A stretch of DNA of 64,000 bases from Stutzerimonas stutzeri (GCA_002339675.1 DDKB01000001.1:124001-188000); one strand, 5' to 3'; numbered from the stretch's first letter, positions 51,439 to 63,459 are shown. The notes: generated by a model from the sequence alone, not told the origin. Numbers and translations are program-made.

Positions 51439-51918
51439 ATGCAGTATCAACCCCAACCCACCGCAGTTAATCCGCCGCAGTTGTCCTTGTTCGACGGGCT
51501 GATCGCACACCGCCTCTCGCCGTTCGGCGAGGTGGCCAGCGCCCCTACTGTGGCCGACGATTGCCTGAGCGAAATGAGCCTGAGCGGCAGTGGCGACCAT
51601 TGCCGTTCGCTGCTGGCGCCGGTTCTCCGGGAACTCAGCGAAGCGGCCGACACGCGCTGGCTGACCCTGATCGCGCCGCCCGCAGCGCTTTCCCTTGGCT
51701 GGCTGCGTGAAAGCGGGTTCAACCGCGACCGCATCCTGCTGCTGCAGGCCGACAATACCCAGGCAGCGCTCGAACTGGCGTGCAAGGCGTTGATGTCCGG
51801 CTGCAGCCACACCGTGATCACTTGGTTCGCGCGGCTAGACAAGGCCAACCGCCTCAAGCTCCGCGTCGCGGCGACCCAGGGCAATGCCCAGAGCCTGAAC
51901 GTGCGCCTCGGACACTGA
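51439..51918 (+). CDS. sulA: SOS cell-division inhibitor SulA
   Basis: 159 residues from the ATG at 51439 behind AGGAGAGG. The core RWLTLIAPPAALSLGWLRESGFNRDRILLLQ matches SulA, which binds FtsZ monomers and blocks septation during SOS. As in P. aeruginosa, it follows lexA and shares its promoter rather than having its own SOS box (none is seen in the 98-base gap). Confidence 0.9.
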   Translation: MQYQPQPTAVNPPQLSLFDGLIAHRLSPFGEVASAPTVADDCLSEMSLSGSGDHCRSLLAPVLRELSEAADTRWLTLIAPPAALSLGWLRESGFNRDRILLLQADNTQAALELACKALMSGCSHTVITWFARLDKANRLKLRVAATQGNAQSLNVRLGH

Positions 51919-51982
51919 GCGATTCCGGCATAAGGACATGCCGCCCCTTTCAGACCACGACGCGACGCCCCATCGCTGATAC

Positions 51983-52219
51983 TCAGTGCAGTACGCGCGG
52001 CCCCTCTTCCTCCTGCTCGAACTCTCCCTCGGTCACCCGGCCGGCCATCTGCACGCCAATGTTGAACATGGCCTTGGCAATCTCGACATGCTGTCCTTGC
52101 AGGAACGCCTTGGCATCGTCGGAAAAATCCAGCGTAACCAGTACGCCTTCATCGTCAGCGCGACGCAGCACGATGCTGCCGTCGGGCAACTCGACGATTT
52201 CCAGAAAAGACGTAGGCAT
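51983..52219 (-). CDS. Conserved small hypothetical protein
   Basis: 78 residues: MPTSFLEIVELPDGSIVLRRAD..., then FSDDAKAFLQGQHVEIAKAMFNIGVQMAG and an acidic end. Small soluble protein, GGGGAG ribosome-binding site. Its place between sulA and topA corresponds to a small conserved gene in P. aeruginosa (PA3009 region); function unknown. Confidence 0.7.
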   Translation of the reverse strand: MPTSFLEIVELPDGSIVLRRADDEGVLVTLDFSDDAKAFLQGQHVEIAKAMFNIGVQMAGRVTEGEFEQEEEGPRVLH

Positions 52220-52445
52220 GTGTCTACTCCCCGATTAAACGACGCATTGTATCAGCGAGCCCGATTACCGATAGCCCTAGCGGCATGCACATGGCAAAAC
52301 CGCCACGGCGTCTGTTCAGAGCGCTGCATTGGCCACAGCGCAGCGGTACGATGGGCGCGAGGCCAGCGACGTGCTGCCCACCGATCGACAGGAGCCCGCA
52401 CCAACCGGCGCCCCTCCTGCAAGCCTTGATGCCAGAGCCTGAACG

Positions 52446-53285
52446 ATGACCACACGAACGCTGCTGCTGACCACCCTGGCCATGCTCGCCTTCGCCGGCA
52501 ATTCACTGCTCTGCCGGGCCGCGTTGCGCGACAGCGGGATGGACCCGGCCAGTTTCACCGGCATCCGGCTGTCGGCCGGGGCGGCAGTGCTGTGGATGCT
52601 GCTCGCACTGCGCAGCCGCCCTGCCGCTACACACGGCAGCTGGTGGGCCGCTGTCGCGCTGTTCACCTACGCCGCCGCGTTTTCCTATGCATACCTGCAC
52701 TTGGACGCTGGCGCCGGCGCCCTGCTGCTGTTCGGTGCGGTACAGCTGAGCATGACCGCCTGGGGCCTGTTCAAGGGCGAACGACTCCATCGCTGGCAGG
52801 TGACAGGGATGCTGCTTGCCAGTGCCGGGCTGGTCGCCTTGCTGCTGCCAGGCTCGCGTACCCCCTCGCTGCCGGCCTCGCTGCTGATGCTCGCAGCCGG
52901 GGCCGCCTGGGGCGTGTATTCATTGCTGGGACGAGACGCGCCAGACCCGCTGGCCGCCACAACCGGCAATTTCCAGCGCACCTTGCCGATGGCCGCGCTG
53001 CTTGGTCTGTTCGCGCTTGACGGCCTGGACTGGAACGCCAGCGGGGTGATCTATGCCTTGCTCTCGGGCGGGCTCGCGTCAGGCGTCGGCTATGCGCTCT
53101 GGTACGCAGCGCTGCCCGGCCTGGCGGCCATGCAGGCGGCAAGCGTACAACTCAGCGTGCCGCTACTGACGGCACTGGCCGGCAGCCTGCTGCTGGGTGA
53201 AAACCTGACCACCCGCCTCCTGCTGGCAGGCGTGGCGATCCTCGGCGGAATCGCGCTGATCCTACGCTTCAAACAACGCGCATGA
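52446..53285 (+). CDS. EamA/DMT-family transporter
   Basis: 279 residues, ten hydrophobic helices in two EamA repeats (LTTLAMLAFAGNSLLCRAALR at the start; LLMLAAGAAWGVYSLLGRDAPDPL in the middle; GENLTTRLLLAGVAILGGIALILRFK at the end). Drug/metabolite exporters of this family move amino acids or other small metabolites out of the cell; the substrate is unknown. It is an insertion relative to the P. aeruginosa lexA-topA order as I remember it. Confidence 0.85.
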   Translation: MTTRTLLLTTLAMLAFAGNSLLCRAALRDSGMDPASFTGIRLSAGAAVLWMLLALRSRPAATHGSWWAAVALFTYAAAFSYAYLHLDAGAGALLLFGAVQLSMTAWGLFKGERLHRWQVTGMLLASAGLVALLLPGSRTPSLPASLLMLAAGAAWGVYSLLGRDAPDPLAATTGNFQRTLPMAALLGLFALDGLDWNASGVIYALLSGGLASGVGYALWYAALPGLAAMQAASVQLSVPLLTALAGSLLLGENLTTRLLLAGVAILGGIALILRFKQRA

Positions 53286-53315
53286 CGCTCATGCGGCTGG
53301 CTTGACCGGGGCCGG

Positions 53316-53834
53316 CTACCACTCGGTCAAGGATTCGCGAAAGCGCAGCGCGAGCGCTTTGAGCTCACCGCGCCAGGCCTCCACCTCGCCGCGCACCAAT
53401 GCCGGCGTCTCTTCTTCGACGCTGACCGCCTCAATCAGCGGCACCGTCGGGTCGGTCTTTGCCTTCGCCGGCGCCCGTGGTGGCTCGAATAACGCCGCGT
53501 AGGCCTTGAGCAGCTGCGCCAACCAGGTTTCCGGGTTCTCGGCCAGCTCGGTCAACTCGGCCAGTTCCGGACTCGACGAAGCGCTGCTCGTCGAGCGCAC
53601 CAGCAGCATTTCCGCCCGCGGCGCGGTCGCACCTGGCAGCCGATAATAGCCGGCGATCTCGTGACACAGGCCGAGCAAGGCGCCGTAGAGCTGGAACAGG
53701 CTGGCTTCACGCTCGGCCTGGATCAGGCCCGGTGCATTCATTGCGCCCTTTTCCTCGGCGCGCCGCCAGTTATCCAGCGCGAGCCCGGCGAAATAAATCT
53801 TCTGATTGGTACGGGTGTAGAGCTCATGAGCCAT
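53316..53834 (-). CDS. DUF6586-like hypothetical protein
   Basis: 172 residues from the ATG at 53834 behind GGAGG. Helical protein: HELYTRTNQKIYFAGLALDNWRRAEEKGAMNAPGLIQAEREASLFQLYGALLGLCHEIAGYYRLP, then an acidic linker and a C-terminal ELKALALRFRESLTEW. Conserved in pseudomonads immediately downstream of topA (PA3010-like); function unknown. The frame is open upstream to 53936 but without a site. Confidence 0.7.
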   Translation of the reverse strand: MAHELYTRTNQKIYFAGLALDNWRRAEEKGAMNAPGLIQAEREASLFQLYGALLGLCHEIAGYYRLPGATAPRAEMLLVRSTSSASSSPELAELTELAENPETWLAQLLKAYAALFEPPRAPAKAKTDPTVPLIEAVSVEEETPALVRGEVEAWRGELKALALRFRESLTEW

Positions 53835-53902
53835 GGCGATGGCCTCCAGAGGTTGAACGTGACGGACCGGAGCCGGCTCGCGGCGCCGATCCAACGCTGC
53901 AC

Positions 53903-56515
53903 TTACTTGCCGGTGCTCTTGTCTTCGACCTTCCACTTGCCGCCATCGAAGAACGCTTTCCAGCCTGTCGGCTTGCCATTGACCTCGGTCTGCACGTATT
54001 GCTCCTTGGTCTTGCGGCTGAAGCGGATCACCGCCGGGCGGCCTTCCGGATCCTTCTTCGGTGCGCTCAGCAGGAAGTGATACTTCGGGTCGATCTCATC
54101 CTTGTGCGGAATCAGCTCCTGCACCAGCGGCGCGCGCGTCTCGCGGTTCTTCGGAAACTGGCTCGCGGCCAGGAACAGCCCGGAAGCACCGTCGCGCAGC
54201 ACGTAAGTATCGTCAACCTTCTCGCACTTGAGCTCGGGCATTTTCACCGCGTCCATCTTCGGCGGTGCAGCCTCGCCGTTGCGCAGCAACTTGCGGGTGT
54301 TCTTGCACTCGGCATTGGTACAGCCGAAGAACTTGCCGAAACGGCCGGTCTTCAGTTGCATCTCGCTGCCGCACTTGTCGCACTCCAGGCTCGGGCCTTC
54401 GTAGCCCTTGATACGGTACTGGCCTTCCTCGATCTCGTAGCCGCTGCAATCGGGGTTGTTGCCGCAGATATGCAGCTTGTGGGTTTCGTCGAGCAGGTAG
54501 GCATCCATGGCCGTGCTGCAGATCGGGCAGCGATGCTTGCCCAGCAGCACGCGCGACTCGGACTCGCCCTCGTCATCGGCGGCGATCTCGTCGCCCGGAA
54601 TCAGGTTGACCGTGGACTTGCAGCGCTCCTTCGGCGGCAGGCTGTAGCCGGAGCAGCCCAGAAACACGCCCGTGGAGGCGGTGCGGATCATCATCGGCCG
54701 GCCGCAGACCTTGCACGGAATGTCGGTCAGCGTCGGCAGGTTGGCGCGCATGCCGTTCTCGCTGGCCTCGGCCACCTCGAGCTTCTTGCGGAAATCACCG
54801 TAGAACTCGTCAAGTACGTGCTTCCATTCCCGCTCGCCCTGGGCGACGTCGTCGAGGTTTTCCTCCATCCCGGCGGTAAAGCCGTAATCCATCAGGTTGT
54901 TGAAGCTCTCCGAGAGGCGCTCAGTGACGATGTCGCCCATCTTCTCGGAGTAGAACCGGCGGTTATGCAGTGAGACGTAGCCGCGGTCCTGGATGGTCGA
55001 AATAATCGCCGCGTAGGTCGACGGACGGCCAATGCCGCGCTTTTCCATCTCCTTGACCAGGCTCGCTTCGGAGTAACGCGCCGGCGGCTTGGTGAAATGC
55101 TGGCTCGGGTCGACCTTGATCAGCGTCATCCCGTCGCCCTTGTTCATGTCCGGCAGCACGTCGTCTTCACCGCTCTTGCTCTGCTGCGGCATCACCCGGG
55201 TATAGCCGTCGAACTTGAGGATCCGGCCCTTGGCGCGCAACTCGAAGTTGCCAGCGGTCACCGTGACGCTCGTCGACAGGTACTGCGCAGGCGGCATCTG
55301 GCAGGCCACGAACTGGCGCCAGATGAGGTCATACAAACGTTCGGCATCGCGCTCCATGCCCGAGAGCTGCGCCGGACGCAGGTTGACGTCGGACGGGCGA
55401 ATCGCCTCGTGGGCTTCCTGGGCGCCTTCCTTGCTCGAATAGACGTTCGGCTTCTCCGGCAGGTACTGGCCGCCGAACTCCGCCTCGATGAAGCCGCGCA
55501 CCATCCCAACGGCATCGGCCGACAGATTGGTCGAGTCGGTACGCATGTAGGTGATGTAGCCCGCCTCGTAAAGCCGCTGGGCCATCATCATGGTCTTCTT
55601 CACGCCAAAGCCCAGGCGGTTGCTCGCCGCCTGCTGCAGGGTCGAGGTGATGAAGGGCGCCGACGGCTTGCTGCTGGTCGGCTTGTCTTCGCGCTTGGTG
55701 ACGCTGTAGCTCGACTGCTTCAGGTGTTCGAGCGCCGCCATGGCATGGGCTTCGTTCAGCGGCTTGAACGCCTCACCGTTCTCGCGTGCCACCTCGAAGC
55801 GAACCTTGGCCTGGTTCGCCGTGGCCAGGTCTGCATGAACCTCCCAGTACTCCTCGGGCACGAAAGCGCGGATCTCGCGCTCACGCTCGACCACCAGCTT
55901 GACGGCAACCGACTGGACACGGCCGGCGGAAAGCCCGCGTGCAATCTTCGACCACAGCAGCGGCGACACCATGTAGCCGACCACGCGATCGAGAAAGCGG
56001 CGTGCCTGCTGGGCGTTGACCCGATTGATATCCAGGTCGCCGGGCCTGGAGAACGCTTCCTGGATCGCCTTCTTGGTGATCTCGTTGAACACCACGCGCT
56101 TGTAGCGGCTGTCGTCGCCGCCAATGGACTCGCGCAGGTGCCAGGCGATGGCCTCCCCCTCTCTATCCAAGTCGGTCGCGAGATAGATGGTGTCGGCTTC
56201 CTTGGCCAAGCGGCGCAATTCTTCGATCACCTTTTCCTTGCCGGGCAGGATCTCGTACTTGGCCTTCCAGCCATGCTCCGGGTCGACGCCCATGCGCGCC
56301 ACCAGCTGGCGCTTGGCTTTCTCCTTTGGCGTAAGCACCGGCGCATCGGCAGCCGCCGCCTTGCCACGCTTGACGGGCTCCTTGTTCGCCGAGCCGCTGG
56401 TGGGAAGGTCGCGGATGTGGCCGATACTCGACTTCACCACGTACTGGTTGCCCAGGTACTTGTTGATGGTCTTGGCCTTGGCCGGTGATTCCACGATGAC
56501 CAGCGATTTACCCAT
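53903..56515 (-). CDS. topA: DNA topoisomerase I
   Basis: 870 residues from the ATG at 56515 (MGKSLVIVESPAKAKTINKYLG). Toprim domain with ESPAKA and DLDREGEAIAWHL, catalytic Tyr323 in YITYMRTDSTNL, and a C-terminal region with several Cys4 zinc ribbons (CKVCGRPM, CPICSTAM...CGNNPDC, CDKCGSEM...CTNAEC). Relaxes negative supercoils as a type IA enzyme. The unused frame upstream to 56629 is non-coding. A good promoter lies about 235 bases upstream. Confidence 0.97.
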   Translation of the reverse strand: MGKSLVIVESPAKAKTINKYLGNQYVVKSSIGHIRDLPTSGSANKEPVKRGKAAAADAPVLTPKEKAKRQLVARMGVDPEHGWKAKYEILPGKEKVIEELRRLAKEADTIYLATDLDREGEAIAWHLRESIGGDDSRYKRVVFNEITKKAIQEAFSRPGDLDINRVNAQQARRFLDRVVGYMVSPLLWSKIARGLSAGRVQSVAVKLVVEREREIRAFVPEEYWEVHADLATANQAKVRFEVARENGEAFKPLNEAHAMAALEHLKQSSYSVTKREDKPTSSKPSAPFITSTLQQAASNRLGFGVKKTMMMAQRLYEAGYITYMRTDSTNLSADAVGMVRGFIEAEFGGQYLPEKPNVYSSKEGAQEAHEAIRPSDVNLRPAQLSGMERDAERLYDLIWRQFVACQMPPAQYLSTSVTVTAGNFELRAKGRILKFDGYTRVMPQQSKSGEDDVLPDMNKGDGMTLIKVDPSQHFTKPPARYSEASLVKEMEKRGIGRPSTYAAIISTIQDRGYVSLHNRRFYSEKMGDIVTERLSESFNNLMDYGFTAGMEENLDDVAQGEREWKHVLDEFYGDFRKKLEVAEASENGMRANLPTLTDIPCKVCGRPMMIRTASTGVFLGCSGYSLPPKERCKSTVNLIPGDEIAADDEGESESRVLLGKHRCPICSTAMDAYLLDETHKLHICGNNPDCSGYEIEEGQYRIKGYEGPSLECDKCGSEMQLKTGRFGKFFGCTNAECKNTRKLLRNGEAAPPKMDAVKMPELKCEKVDDTYVLRDGASGLFLAASQFPKNRETRAPLVQELIPHKDEIDPKYHFLLSAPKKDPEGRPAVIRFSRKTKEQYVQTEVNGKPTGWKAFFDGGKWKVEDKSTGK

Positions 56516-56748
56516 GGAGAGGAGAGTTCCTGAATCGAGAAGTGAACGAAGAGGGTGTGAAAACCGACAGGAGCCGAGCGCTCGGACTGGCGGAAAAGAA
56601 GCGGTACGCATCACGTTCCGCCGGGGCAATCAATCGCCCAAGATACTTCCTGCCCACCGATGCCGCCGTCGAGAGACGTGCTGCCAACTAGGTGTGCAAG
56701 GCTCGAATACAGGCGGCAACGCCCAGACTCGGCCAGAAAGCACCGCTA

Positions 56749-56776
56749 TATATAGTGGCGAACGAGGGCAGGTCAA
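56749..56776 (-). promoter_or_regulatory. Candidate topA promoter with TATATATA core
   Basis: On the minus strand TTGACC (plus 56771-56776), a 16-base spacer and TATATA (plus 56749-56754), the latter inside the palindrome CTATATATAG. AT-rich -10 sites suit a supercoiling-responsive topA promoter. The rest of the 295-base gap between topA and the DUF1653 gene shows nothing further. Confidence 0.55.
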
Positions 56777-56810
56777 GGGCGCGGGTTAAGCCAGGGCGCC
56801 CCGACCAGCC

Positions 56811-57038
56811 TCAGAAACGACTCGGCTCGGCCTCGATCAGCGCGAATCGAGGCAGGGTTTCGCCTTCAACCTCGACCGTTTCGGTGAACATTGACAGCGG
56901 CCGCACCCAGAGACCGAAATCCCCGTACAGCGCCTGATAGAAGACCACCGGCTCTTCGGTTTCGGAGTGCCTGGCAACGGCATATACCCGATACTCGGGC
57001 CCCTTGTAATGGCGGTAACGGCCGGGCGTGATCTGCAT
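56811..57038 (-). CDS. DUF1653 protein
   Basis: 75 residues (MQITPGRYRHYKGPEYRVYAVARHSETEEPVVFYQALYGDFGLWVRP...). The PGxYRHYKGxxYxV pattern and VVFYQALYGD...WVRPLSMF define DUF1653, a small SH3-like cytoplasmic family without known function. The upstream open frame to 57089 is discounted. It follows the fadBA terminator and precedes topA on the same strand. Confidence 0.88.
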   Translation of the reverse strand: MQITPGRYRHYKGPEYRVYAVARHSETEEPVVFYQALYGDFGLWVRPLSMFTETVEVEGETLPRFALIEAEPSRF

Positions 57039-57073
57039 CTCGACTGCCTCTGAAAAAAATGGTGTGTTCACAA

Positions 57074-57101
57074 TGAAAAACCGGGGCACGCGGCCCCGGT
57101 T
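57074..57101 (-). terminator. Rho-independent terminator of the fadBA operon
   Basis: On the minus strand AACCGGGGC-CGCGT-GCCCCGGTT is followed by TTT, beginning 18 bases after the fadA stop. Confidence 0.85.
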
Positions 57102-57118
57102 CTCGTGTCACGAACAGC

Positions 57119-58294
57119 TTAGACGCGTTCGAACACCGTGGTGATCCCCTGACCGAGGCCAATGCACATGGTCGCCACGCCGAGGGTGCCGCCGTTCTGC
57201 TTCATCACGTTCAGCAGGGTGCCGGAAATCCGCGCGCCGGAGCAACCGAACGGGTGGCCCAGCGCGATGGCGCCGCCGTGCAGGTTGACCTTCTGCTCCA
57301 TCTTGTCGAGCAGCTTGAGATCCTTCAGTACAGGCAGTGCCTGGGCAGCGAAGGCCTCGTTCAGCTCGACGAAGTCGATATCGTCCATGGTCAGACCGGC
57401 ACGCTTGAGCGCCTTCTGGGTGGCCGGCACCGGGCCGTAGCCCATGATCGCCGGGTCCACGCCCGCCAGCGCCATGGAGCGAATCACCGCCATCGGCTGG
57501 ATGCCCAGGTCCTGCGCACGCTGGGCCGACATGACGATCATGCACGAGGCACCGTCGGTGATCTGCGAGGAGGTACCCGCAGTCACGGTGCCGCCCTTCG
57601 GGTTGAACGCCGGCTTGAGTGCGGCCAGGCTTTCAAGGGTGGTTTCCGGACGAATGGTTTCATCGTAGTCGAAGACCTTGAGGAAACCGTTCTCGTCGTA
57701 GCCCTCCATCGGGATGATCTCATCCTTGAACATCCCTTCAACCGTGGCCTTGTGCGCCAGCCGGTGCGAACGCTCACCGAAGGCATCCTGCTGTTCGCGG
57801 GTGATGCCGTGCATCTTGCCCAGCATCTCGGCGGTCAGGCCCATCATGCCGGACGCCTTGGCCGCGTACAGTGACAGCTGCGGGTTCGGGTCGACGCCAT
57901 GCATCATGCCAACGTGGCCCATGTGCTCGACCCCACCGACGACGAAGACATCGCCGTTGCCGGTCATGATCGCCTGGGCGGCCGTGTGCAGCGCGCTCAT
58001 CGACGAGCCACACAGGCGGCTGACGGTTTGCGCGGCGCTGGTGTGGGGAATGCGGGTCAGCAGCGAGGCCATGCGGGCGATGTTCCAGCCCTGCTCCAGG
58101 GTCTGGTTGACGCAGCCCCAGATCACGTCTTCCACTTCGGCCGGGTCGACCTTGGGGTTACGTGCCAGCAAGCCATCGATCAGGTGCGCGGACATGGTCT
58201 CGGCGCGGGTGTTGCGGTGCATGCCGCCCTTGGAACGACCCATCGGGGTACGGCCGAAGTCGACAATGACGACGTCTCTCGGATTAAGGCTCAT
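57119..58294 (-). CDS. fadA: 3-ketoacyl-CoA thiolase FadA
   Basis: 391 residues. Beta subunit of the fatty-acid oxidation complex; cleaves 3-ketoacyl-CoA with CoA. Catalytic Cys95 (SRLCGSSM), His347 (GHPFGCSG) and Cys377 (CIGLGQG) are all present. It follows fadB by 17 bases, the usual operon order. Confidence 0.97.
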   Translation of the reverse strand: MSLNPRDVVIVDFGRTPMGRSKGGMHRNTRAETMSAHLIDGLLARNPKVDPAEVEDVIWGCVNQTLEQGWNIARMASLLTRIPHTSAAQTVSRLCGSSMSALHTAAQAIMTGNGDVFVVGGVEHMGHVGMMHGVDPNPQLSLYAAKASGMMGLTAEMLGKMHGITREQQDAFGERSHRLAHKATVEGMFKDEIIPMEGYDENGFLKVFDYDETIRPETTLESLAALKPAFNPKGGTVTAGTSSQITDGASCMIVMSAQRAQDLGIQPMAVIRSMALAGVDPAIMGYGPVPATQKALKRAGLTMDDIDFVELNEAFAAQALPVLKDLKLLDKMEQKVNLHGGAIALGHPFGCSGARISGTLLNVMKQNGGTLGVATMCIGLGQGITTVFERV

Positions 58295-58311
58295 ATCTCG
58301 TAATTCCTCGA

Positions 58312-60459
<2,148 letters not shown>

Positions 60460-60911
60460 CAACTGATCTCCACGGTATGGAAGCTGAACGTTACGTGCCG
60501 CACGTCATTGGCCAAGAAGGCCACCACCGGGGCGCGATGCGCCACCCGATGAAACGACACCCACCGACACGATAAACCGGGCTGACGGCGTCTGCATGGC
60601 AAACGCTCGATTCATACGCCCGTTTGATTTGGGTGCGCACACCTTCATGGAAAAGCCCGTCAATGTCAATCGGCCGCCTGGCCCGCCTCGATCGACTCGG
60701 CCTTGTCGCAGGGAAGCGCCCGCCGTATCCAGCGGCCGCGCCGTCCTGGCCGTACCATGGCCAGGCATCGCGGCCCATTCACGCGGCTGATGGCGCTACC
60801 GGAACCCCACCGGCCGCCGGCCGTCACAAAACCCATGATGCAGCTTGTACACTCGCTGCCTGCCCAACCAACCCACGGCGCGCGCTGCCGTCGCGTTTTC
60901 AGGAGTTCTTC
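60460..60911. other. Divergent intergenic region fadB-ptrB
   Basis: About 450 bases without a convincing gene; an upstream extension of the ptrB frame (to 60624) has no ribosome-binding site and unusual composition. It holds a candidate PsrA site (listed separately). No terminator is evident. Confidence 0.5.
60613..60626 (-). promoter_or_regulatory. Candidate PsrA box upstream of fadBA
   Basis: On the minus strand CAAAC-GGGC-GTATG matches the PsrA box CAAAC-N4-GTTTG with one mismatch, 154 bases before the fadB start. A further CAAACG half-site lies at plus 60600-60605 in inverted orientation. Confidence 0.4.
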
Positions 60912-62945
60912 ATGTCTGCCCCCCTCGCCCGCATCGAACACGGCCCGGACCCCTACAAGTGGCTGGAGCGCCGCGACGCGCCGGAGGTGCTCGACTACCT
61001 GAAGGCTGAGAACGCCTATCTGGAGGAACAACTGGCCGGCGAGGCCGGGCTGCGCGAAGCCTTGTTCCAGGAAATCAGGGGTCGTATCCGCGAAACCGAC
61101 CTGTCGCTACCCTCGCCGTGGGGTCCCTGGATGTACTACCAGCGCACCACGGCAGGCGACGAATACCCGCGCCATTATCGGTGCCCGCGTCCGGACGACG
61201 GCTCGTTCTCAGTGGATGAACAGGCCGAGCAACTGCTGCTCGATCCCAACGAACTGGCAGCCGGGGGCTTCCTGTCGCTGGGCGCCTTCAGCGTCAGCCA
61301 GGACCACGGCAAACTGGCCTACAGCCTCGACACCCAGGGCGACGAAATCTACCGCCTGTTCGTCAAGGACCTGACGAGCGGCGAGATCACCGAGCTGCCG
61401 TTCGACGACTGCGACGGCAGCATGACCTGGGCAAACGATCACCGGACGCTGTTCTTCGGCGAACTGGACGACACCCACCGTCCACACAAGATCTACCGCC
61501 ATCGACTGGGCGAAAGCGGCCGCACGGAGGTCTACCACGACCCGGACGGGCGCTTTTTCGTGCATTGCTACCGCTCCAGCTCCGAGCGCCAACTGGTGAT
61601 CCTGTCCAACAGCAAGACCACCAGCGAAGCCTGGGTCCTATCGGCGGATCAACCCGAAGGACACTGGACTTGCCTCGCGCCGCGCGAGGATGATCATGAG
61701 TATTTCCCCGATCACGGTCTACTCGACGGCCAGTGGAGCTGGCTGATCCGCAGCAACCAGGCCGGCATCAACTTCGCGCTGTATCAGGCACCGGAACGCA
61801 CGCCGCAACGCGAGCATTGGCAGGAACTGATCGGCCATCGCGATGCGGTGATGCTCGAGGACGTCAGCCTGAACGTCGGCGCGCTAACCCTGAGCCTGCG
61901 CGAAGCGGGCTTGCCGATCATCGAGGTAAGGCCCTCGGCCGGCGAGCCCTACCGGCTACAGCTGCCCGATGCGGCCTACAGCCTGCACGTGCACAACACG
62001 CTCGAATTCGACAGCCCTGTCATCCGGCTGCGCTACGAGGCCCTGAACCGCCCGGCGCAGATCCGCCAGCTGAATCTGGCGAATGGCGAGCAGCAAGTCC
62101 TCAAGGAAACCCCGGTCGAAGGGCCCTTCGACGCCGACGCCTACGAGAGCCGGCGCATCTGGGCGACCGCCGGGGATGGCACCCAGGTGCCGATCAGCCT
62201 GGTCGGCCGGCGCGAGCAGCTGGGCAAGCCTGCCCCGCTCTACCTGTACGGCTACGGCGCCTACGGCCACAGCCTCGACCCCTGGTTTTCCCATGCGCGG
62301 CTGTCACTGCTCGACCGCGGTTTCGTCTTCGCGATCGCCCACGTGCGCGGAGGCGGCGACCTTGGGGAAGCCTGGTACCGCGCTGGCAAGCTGCAACACA
62401 AGGCGAATACCTTCTCCGATTTCATCGCCTGTGCCGAACAGCTGATTGCCGACGGCTACACCGAGCCCACCCGACTCGCCATCAGCGGTGGCAGCGCCGG
62501 CGGCCTGCTGATCGGCGCGGTACTGAACCTGCGCCCGGAGCTGTTTGGCGCGGCCGTCGCCGAGGTGCCCTTCGTCGACGTGCTGAACACCATGCTCAAC
62601 GCCGACCTGCCGTTGACCGTGACCGAATACGATGAATGGGGCGACCCGAACGAGCCTGAGGTTTACGAGCGGATCAGGGGCTATGCGCCTTACGAGAACG
62701 TGACGGCCCAGGCCTATCCGCCGATTCTCGCGGTGGCCGGCTATAACGACAGCCGCGTGCAGTACTGGGAGGCGGCCAAATGGGTTGCCAAATTGCGGGC
62801 CAGCAAGACCGACAACCACCTGCTGCTGCTCAAGACCGAGTTTGGCGCCGGACACGGCGGCATGAGCGGGCGCTACCAGGCGCTGAAGGACGTGGCGCTG
62901 GAATACGCATTCGTGCTCAAGGTATTCGGCATGACTGGTCGTTAG
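60912..62945 (+). CDS. ptrB: Oligopeptidase B (S9A family)
   Basis: 677 residues from the ATG at 60912. N-terminal seven-bladed propeller, then an alpha/beta hydrolase with the nucleophile Ser528 (ISGGSAGGLL), Asp near 613 (GYNDSRVQYWE) and His648 (GAGHGGMSGR). The segments LLDRGFVFAIAHVRGGGDLGE and VPFVDVLNTMLNADLPLT match E. coli PtrB, a cytoplasmic enzyme that cuts peptides after Arg/Lys. AGGAG precedes the start at 60901-60904. Confidence 0.93.
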   Translation: MSAPLARIEHGPDPYKWLERRDAPEVLDYLKAENAYLEEQLAGEAGLREALFQEIRGRIRETDLSLPSPWGPWMYYQRTTAGDEYPRHYRCPRPDDGSFSVDEQAEQLLLDPNELAAGGFLSLGAFSVSQDHGKLAYSLDTQGDEIYRLFVKDLTSGEITELPFDDCDGSMTWANDHRTLFFGELDDTHRPHKIYRHRLGESGRTEVYHDPDGRFFVHCYRSSSERQLVILSNSKTTSEAWVLSADQPEGHWTCLAPREDDHEYFPDHGLLDGQWSWLIRSNQAGINFALYQAPERTPQREHWQELIGHRDAVMLEDVSLNVGALTLSLREAGLPIIEVRPSAGEPYRLQLPDAAYSLHVHNTLEFDSPVIRLRYEALNRPAQIRQLNLANGEQQVLKETPVEGPFDADAYESRRIWATAGDGTQVPISLVGRREQLGKPAPLYLYGYGAYGHSLDPWFSHARLSLLDRGFVFAIAHVRGGGDLGEAWYRAGKLQHKANTFSDFIACAEQLIADGYTEPTRLAISGGSAGGLLIGAVLNLRPELFGAAVAEVPFVDVLNTMLNADLPLTVTEYDEWGDPNEPEVYERIRGYAPYENVTAQAYPPILAVAGYNDSRVQYWEAAKWVAKLRASKTDNHLLLLKTEFGAGHGGMSGRYQALKDVALEYAFVLKVFGMTGR

Positions 62946-63052
62946 GCCTGCGGCATCGGACGCCGAGGCTGCTGCCTCTCGGCCGACTTGCGGTCGGAAC
63001 GGCGCGCATGTCCGGCGGTCACTGCTCATACCACTGTTTGGAGTGAAAAGGC

Positions 63053-63400
63053 ATGAACAGGACATCGCAGAATGTGCACGGCTGGGAGCGCGCCGCCTCG
63101 GTCATCGGCGGGCTGTATTTCGTCGGCAAGGGCCTTGGCCGTGGCGGGCTCGGGGGGCTGGTTCAACTGGCAATGGGCGGTATGGCCCTGGCACGCGGCT
63201 TCACCGGCCATTGCGAAGCCAAACGCGTGCTGTGTGAGGTAACCGAACAGGCCAAGATGGCCGAAGGCAACTCCCGCAGCATGCCCTTCGAACGCAGCGA
63301 AGCCGACGACGCACGGCTGAAGGCCAATGCCCAAGCAGCCACGAGCACGTCCGCAGTGACCGGCAACGACTCGCTGAACAACCCGCCCGCCGGCGTCTGA
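63053..63400 (+). CDS. DUF2892 membrane protein
   Basis: 115 residues. Two hydrophobic segments (WERAASVIGGLYFVGKGL and GLVQLAMGGMALARGF) with the GHC end are typical of DUF2892 (YgaP-like inner-membrane domain), followed by a hydrophilic tail of about 60 residues (CEVTEQAKMAEGNSRSMPFERSEADD...). Function unknown. Single-gene unit, followed by a strong hairpin. Confidence 0.75.
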   Translation: MNRTSQNVHGWERAASVIGGLYFVGKGLGRGGLGGLVQLAMGGMALARGFTGHCEAKRVLCEVTEQAKMAEGNSRSMPFERSEADDARLKANAQAATSTSAVTGNDSLNNPPAGV

Positions 63401-63417
63401 CCGTCCCGTCTGTGAGC

Positions 63418-63458
63418 GCGCTCCGCAGCAATTGCGGAGCGCTCCGAGCCCGCCTTTT
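63418..63458 (+). terminator. Terminator-like hairpin after the DUF2892 gene
   Basis: GCGCTCCGCA-N5-TGCGGAGCGC is a perfect 10-bp stem 17 bases after the stop codon; a T5 run follows about 11 bases later at 63454-63458. Confidence 0.55.
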
Positions 63459-63459
63459 T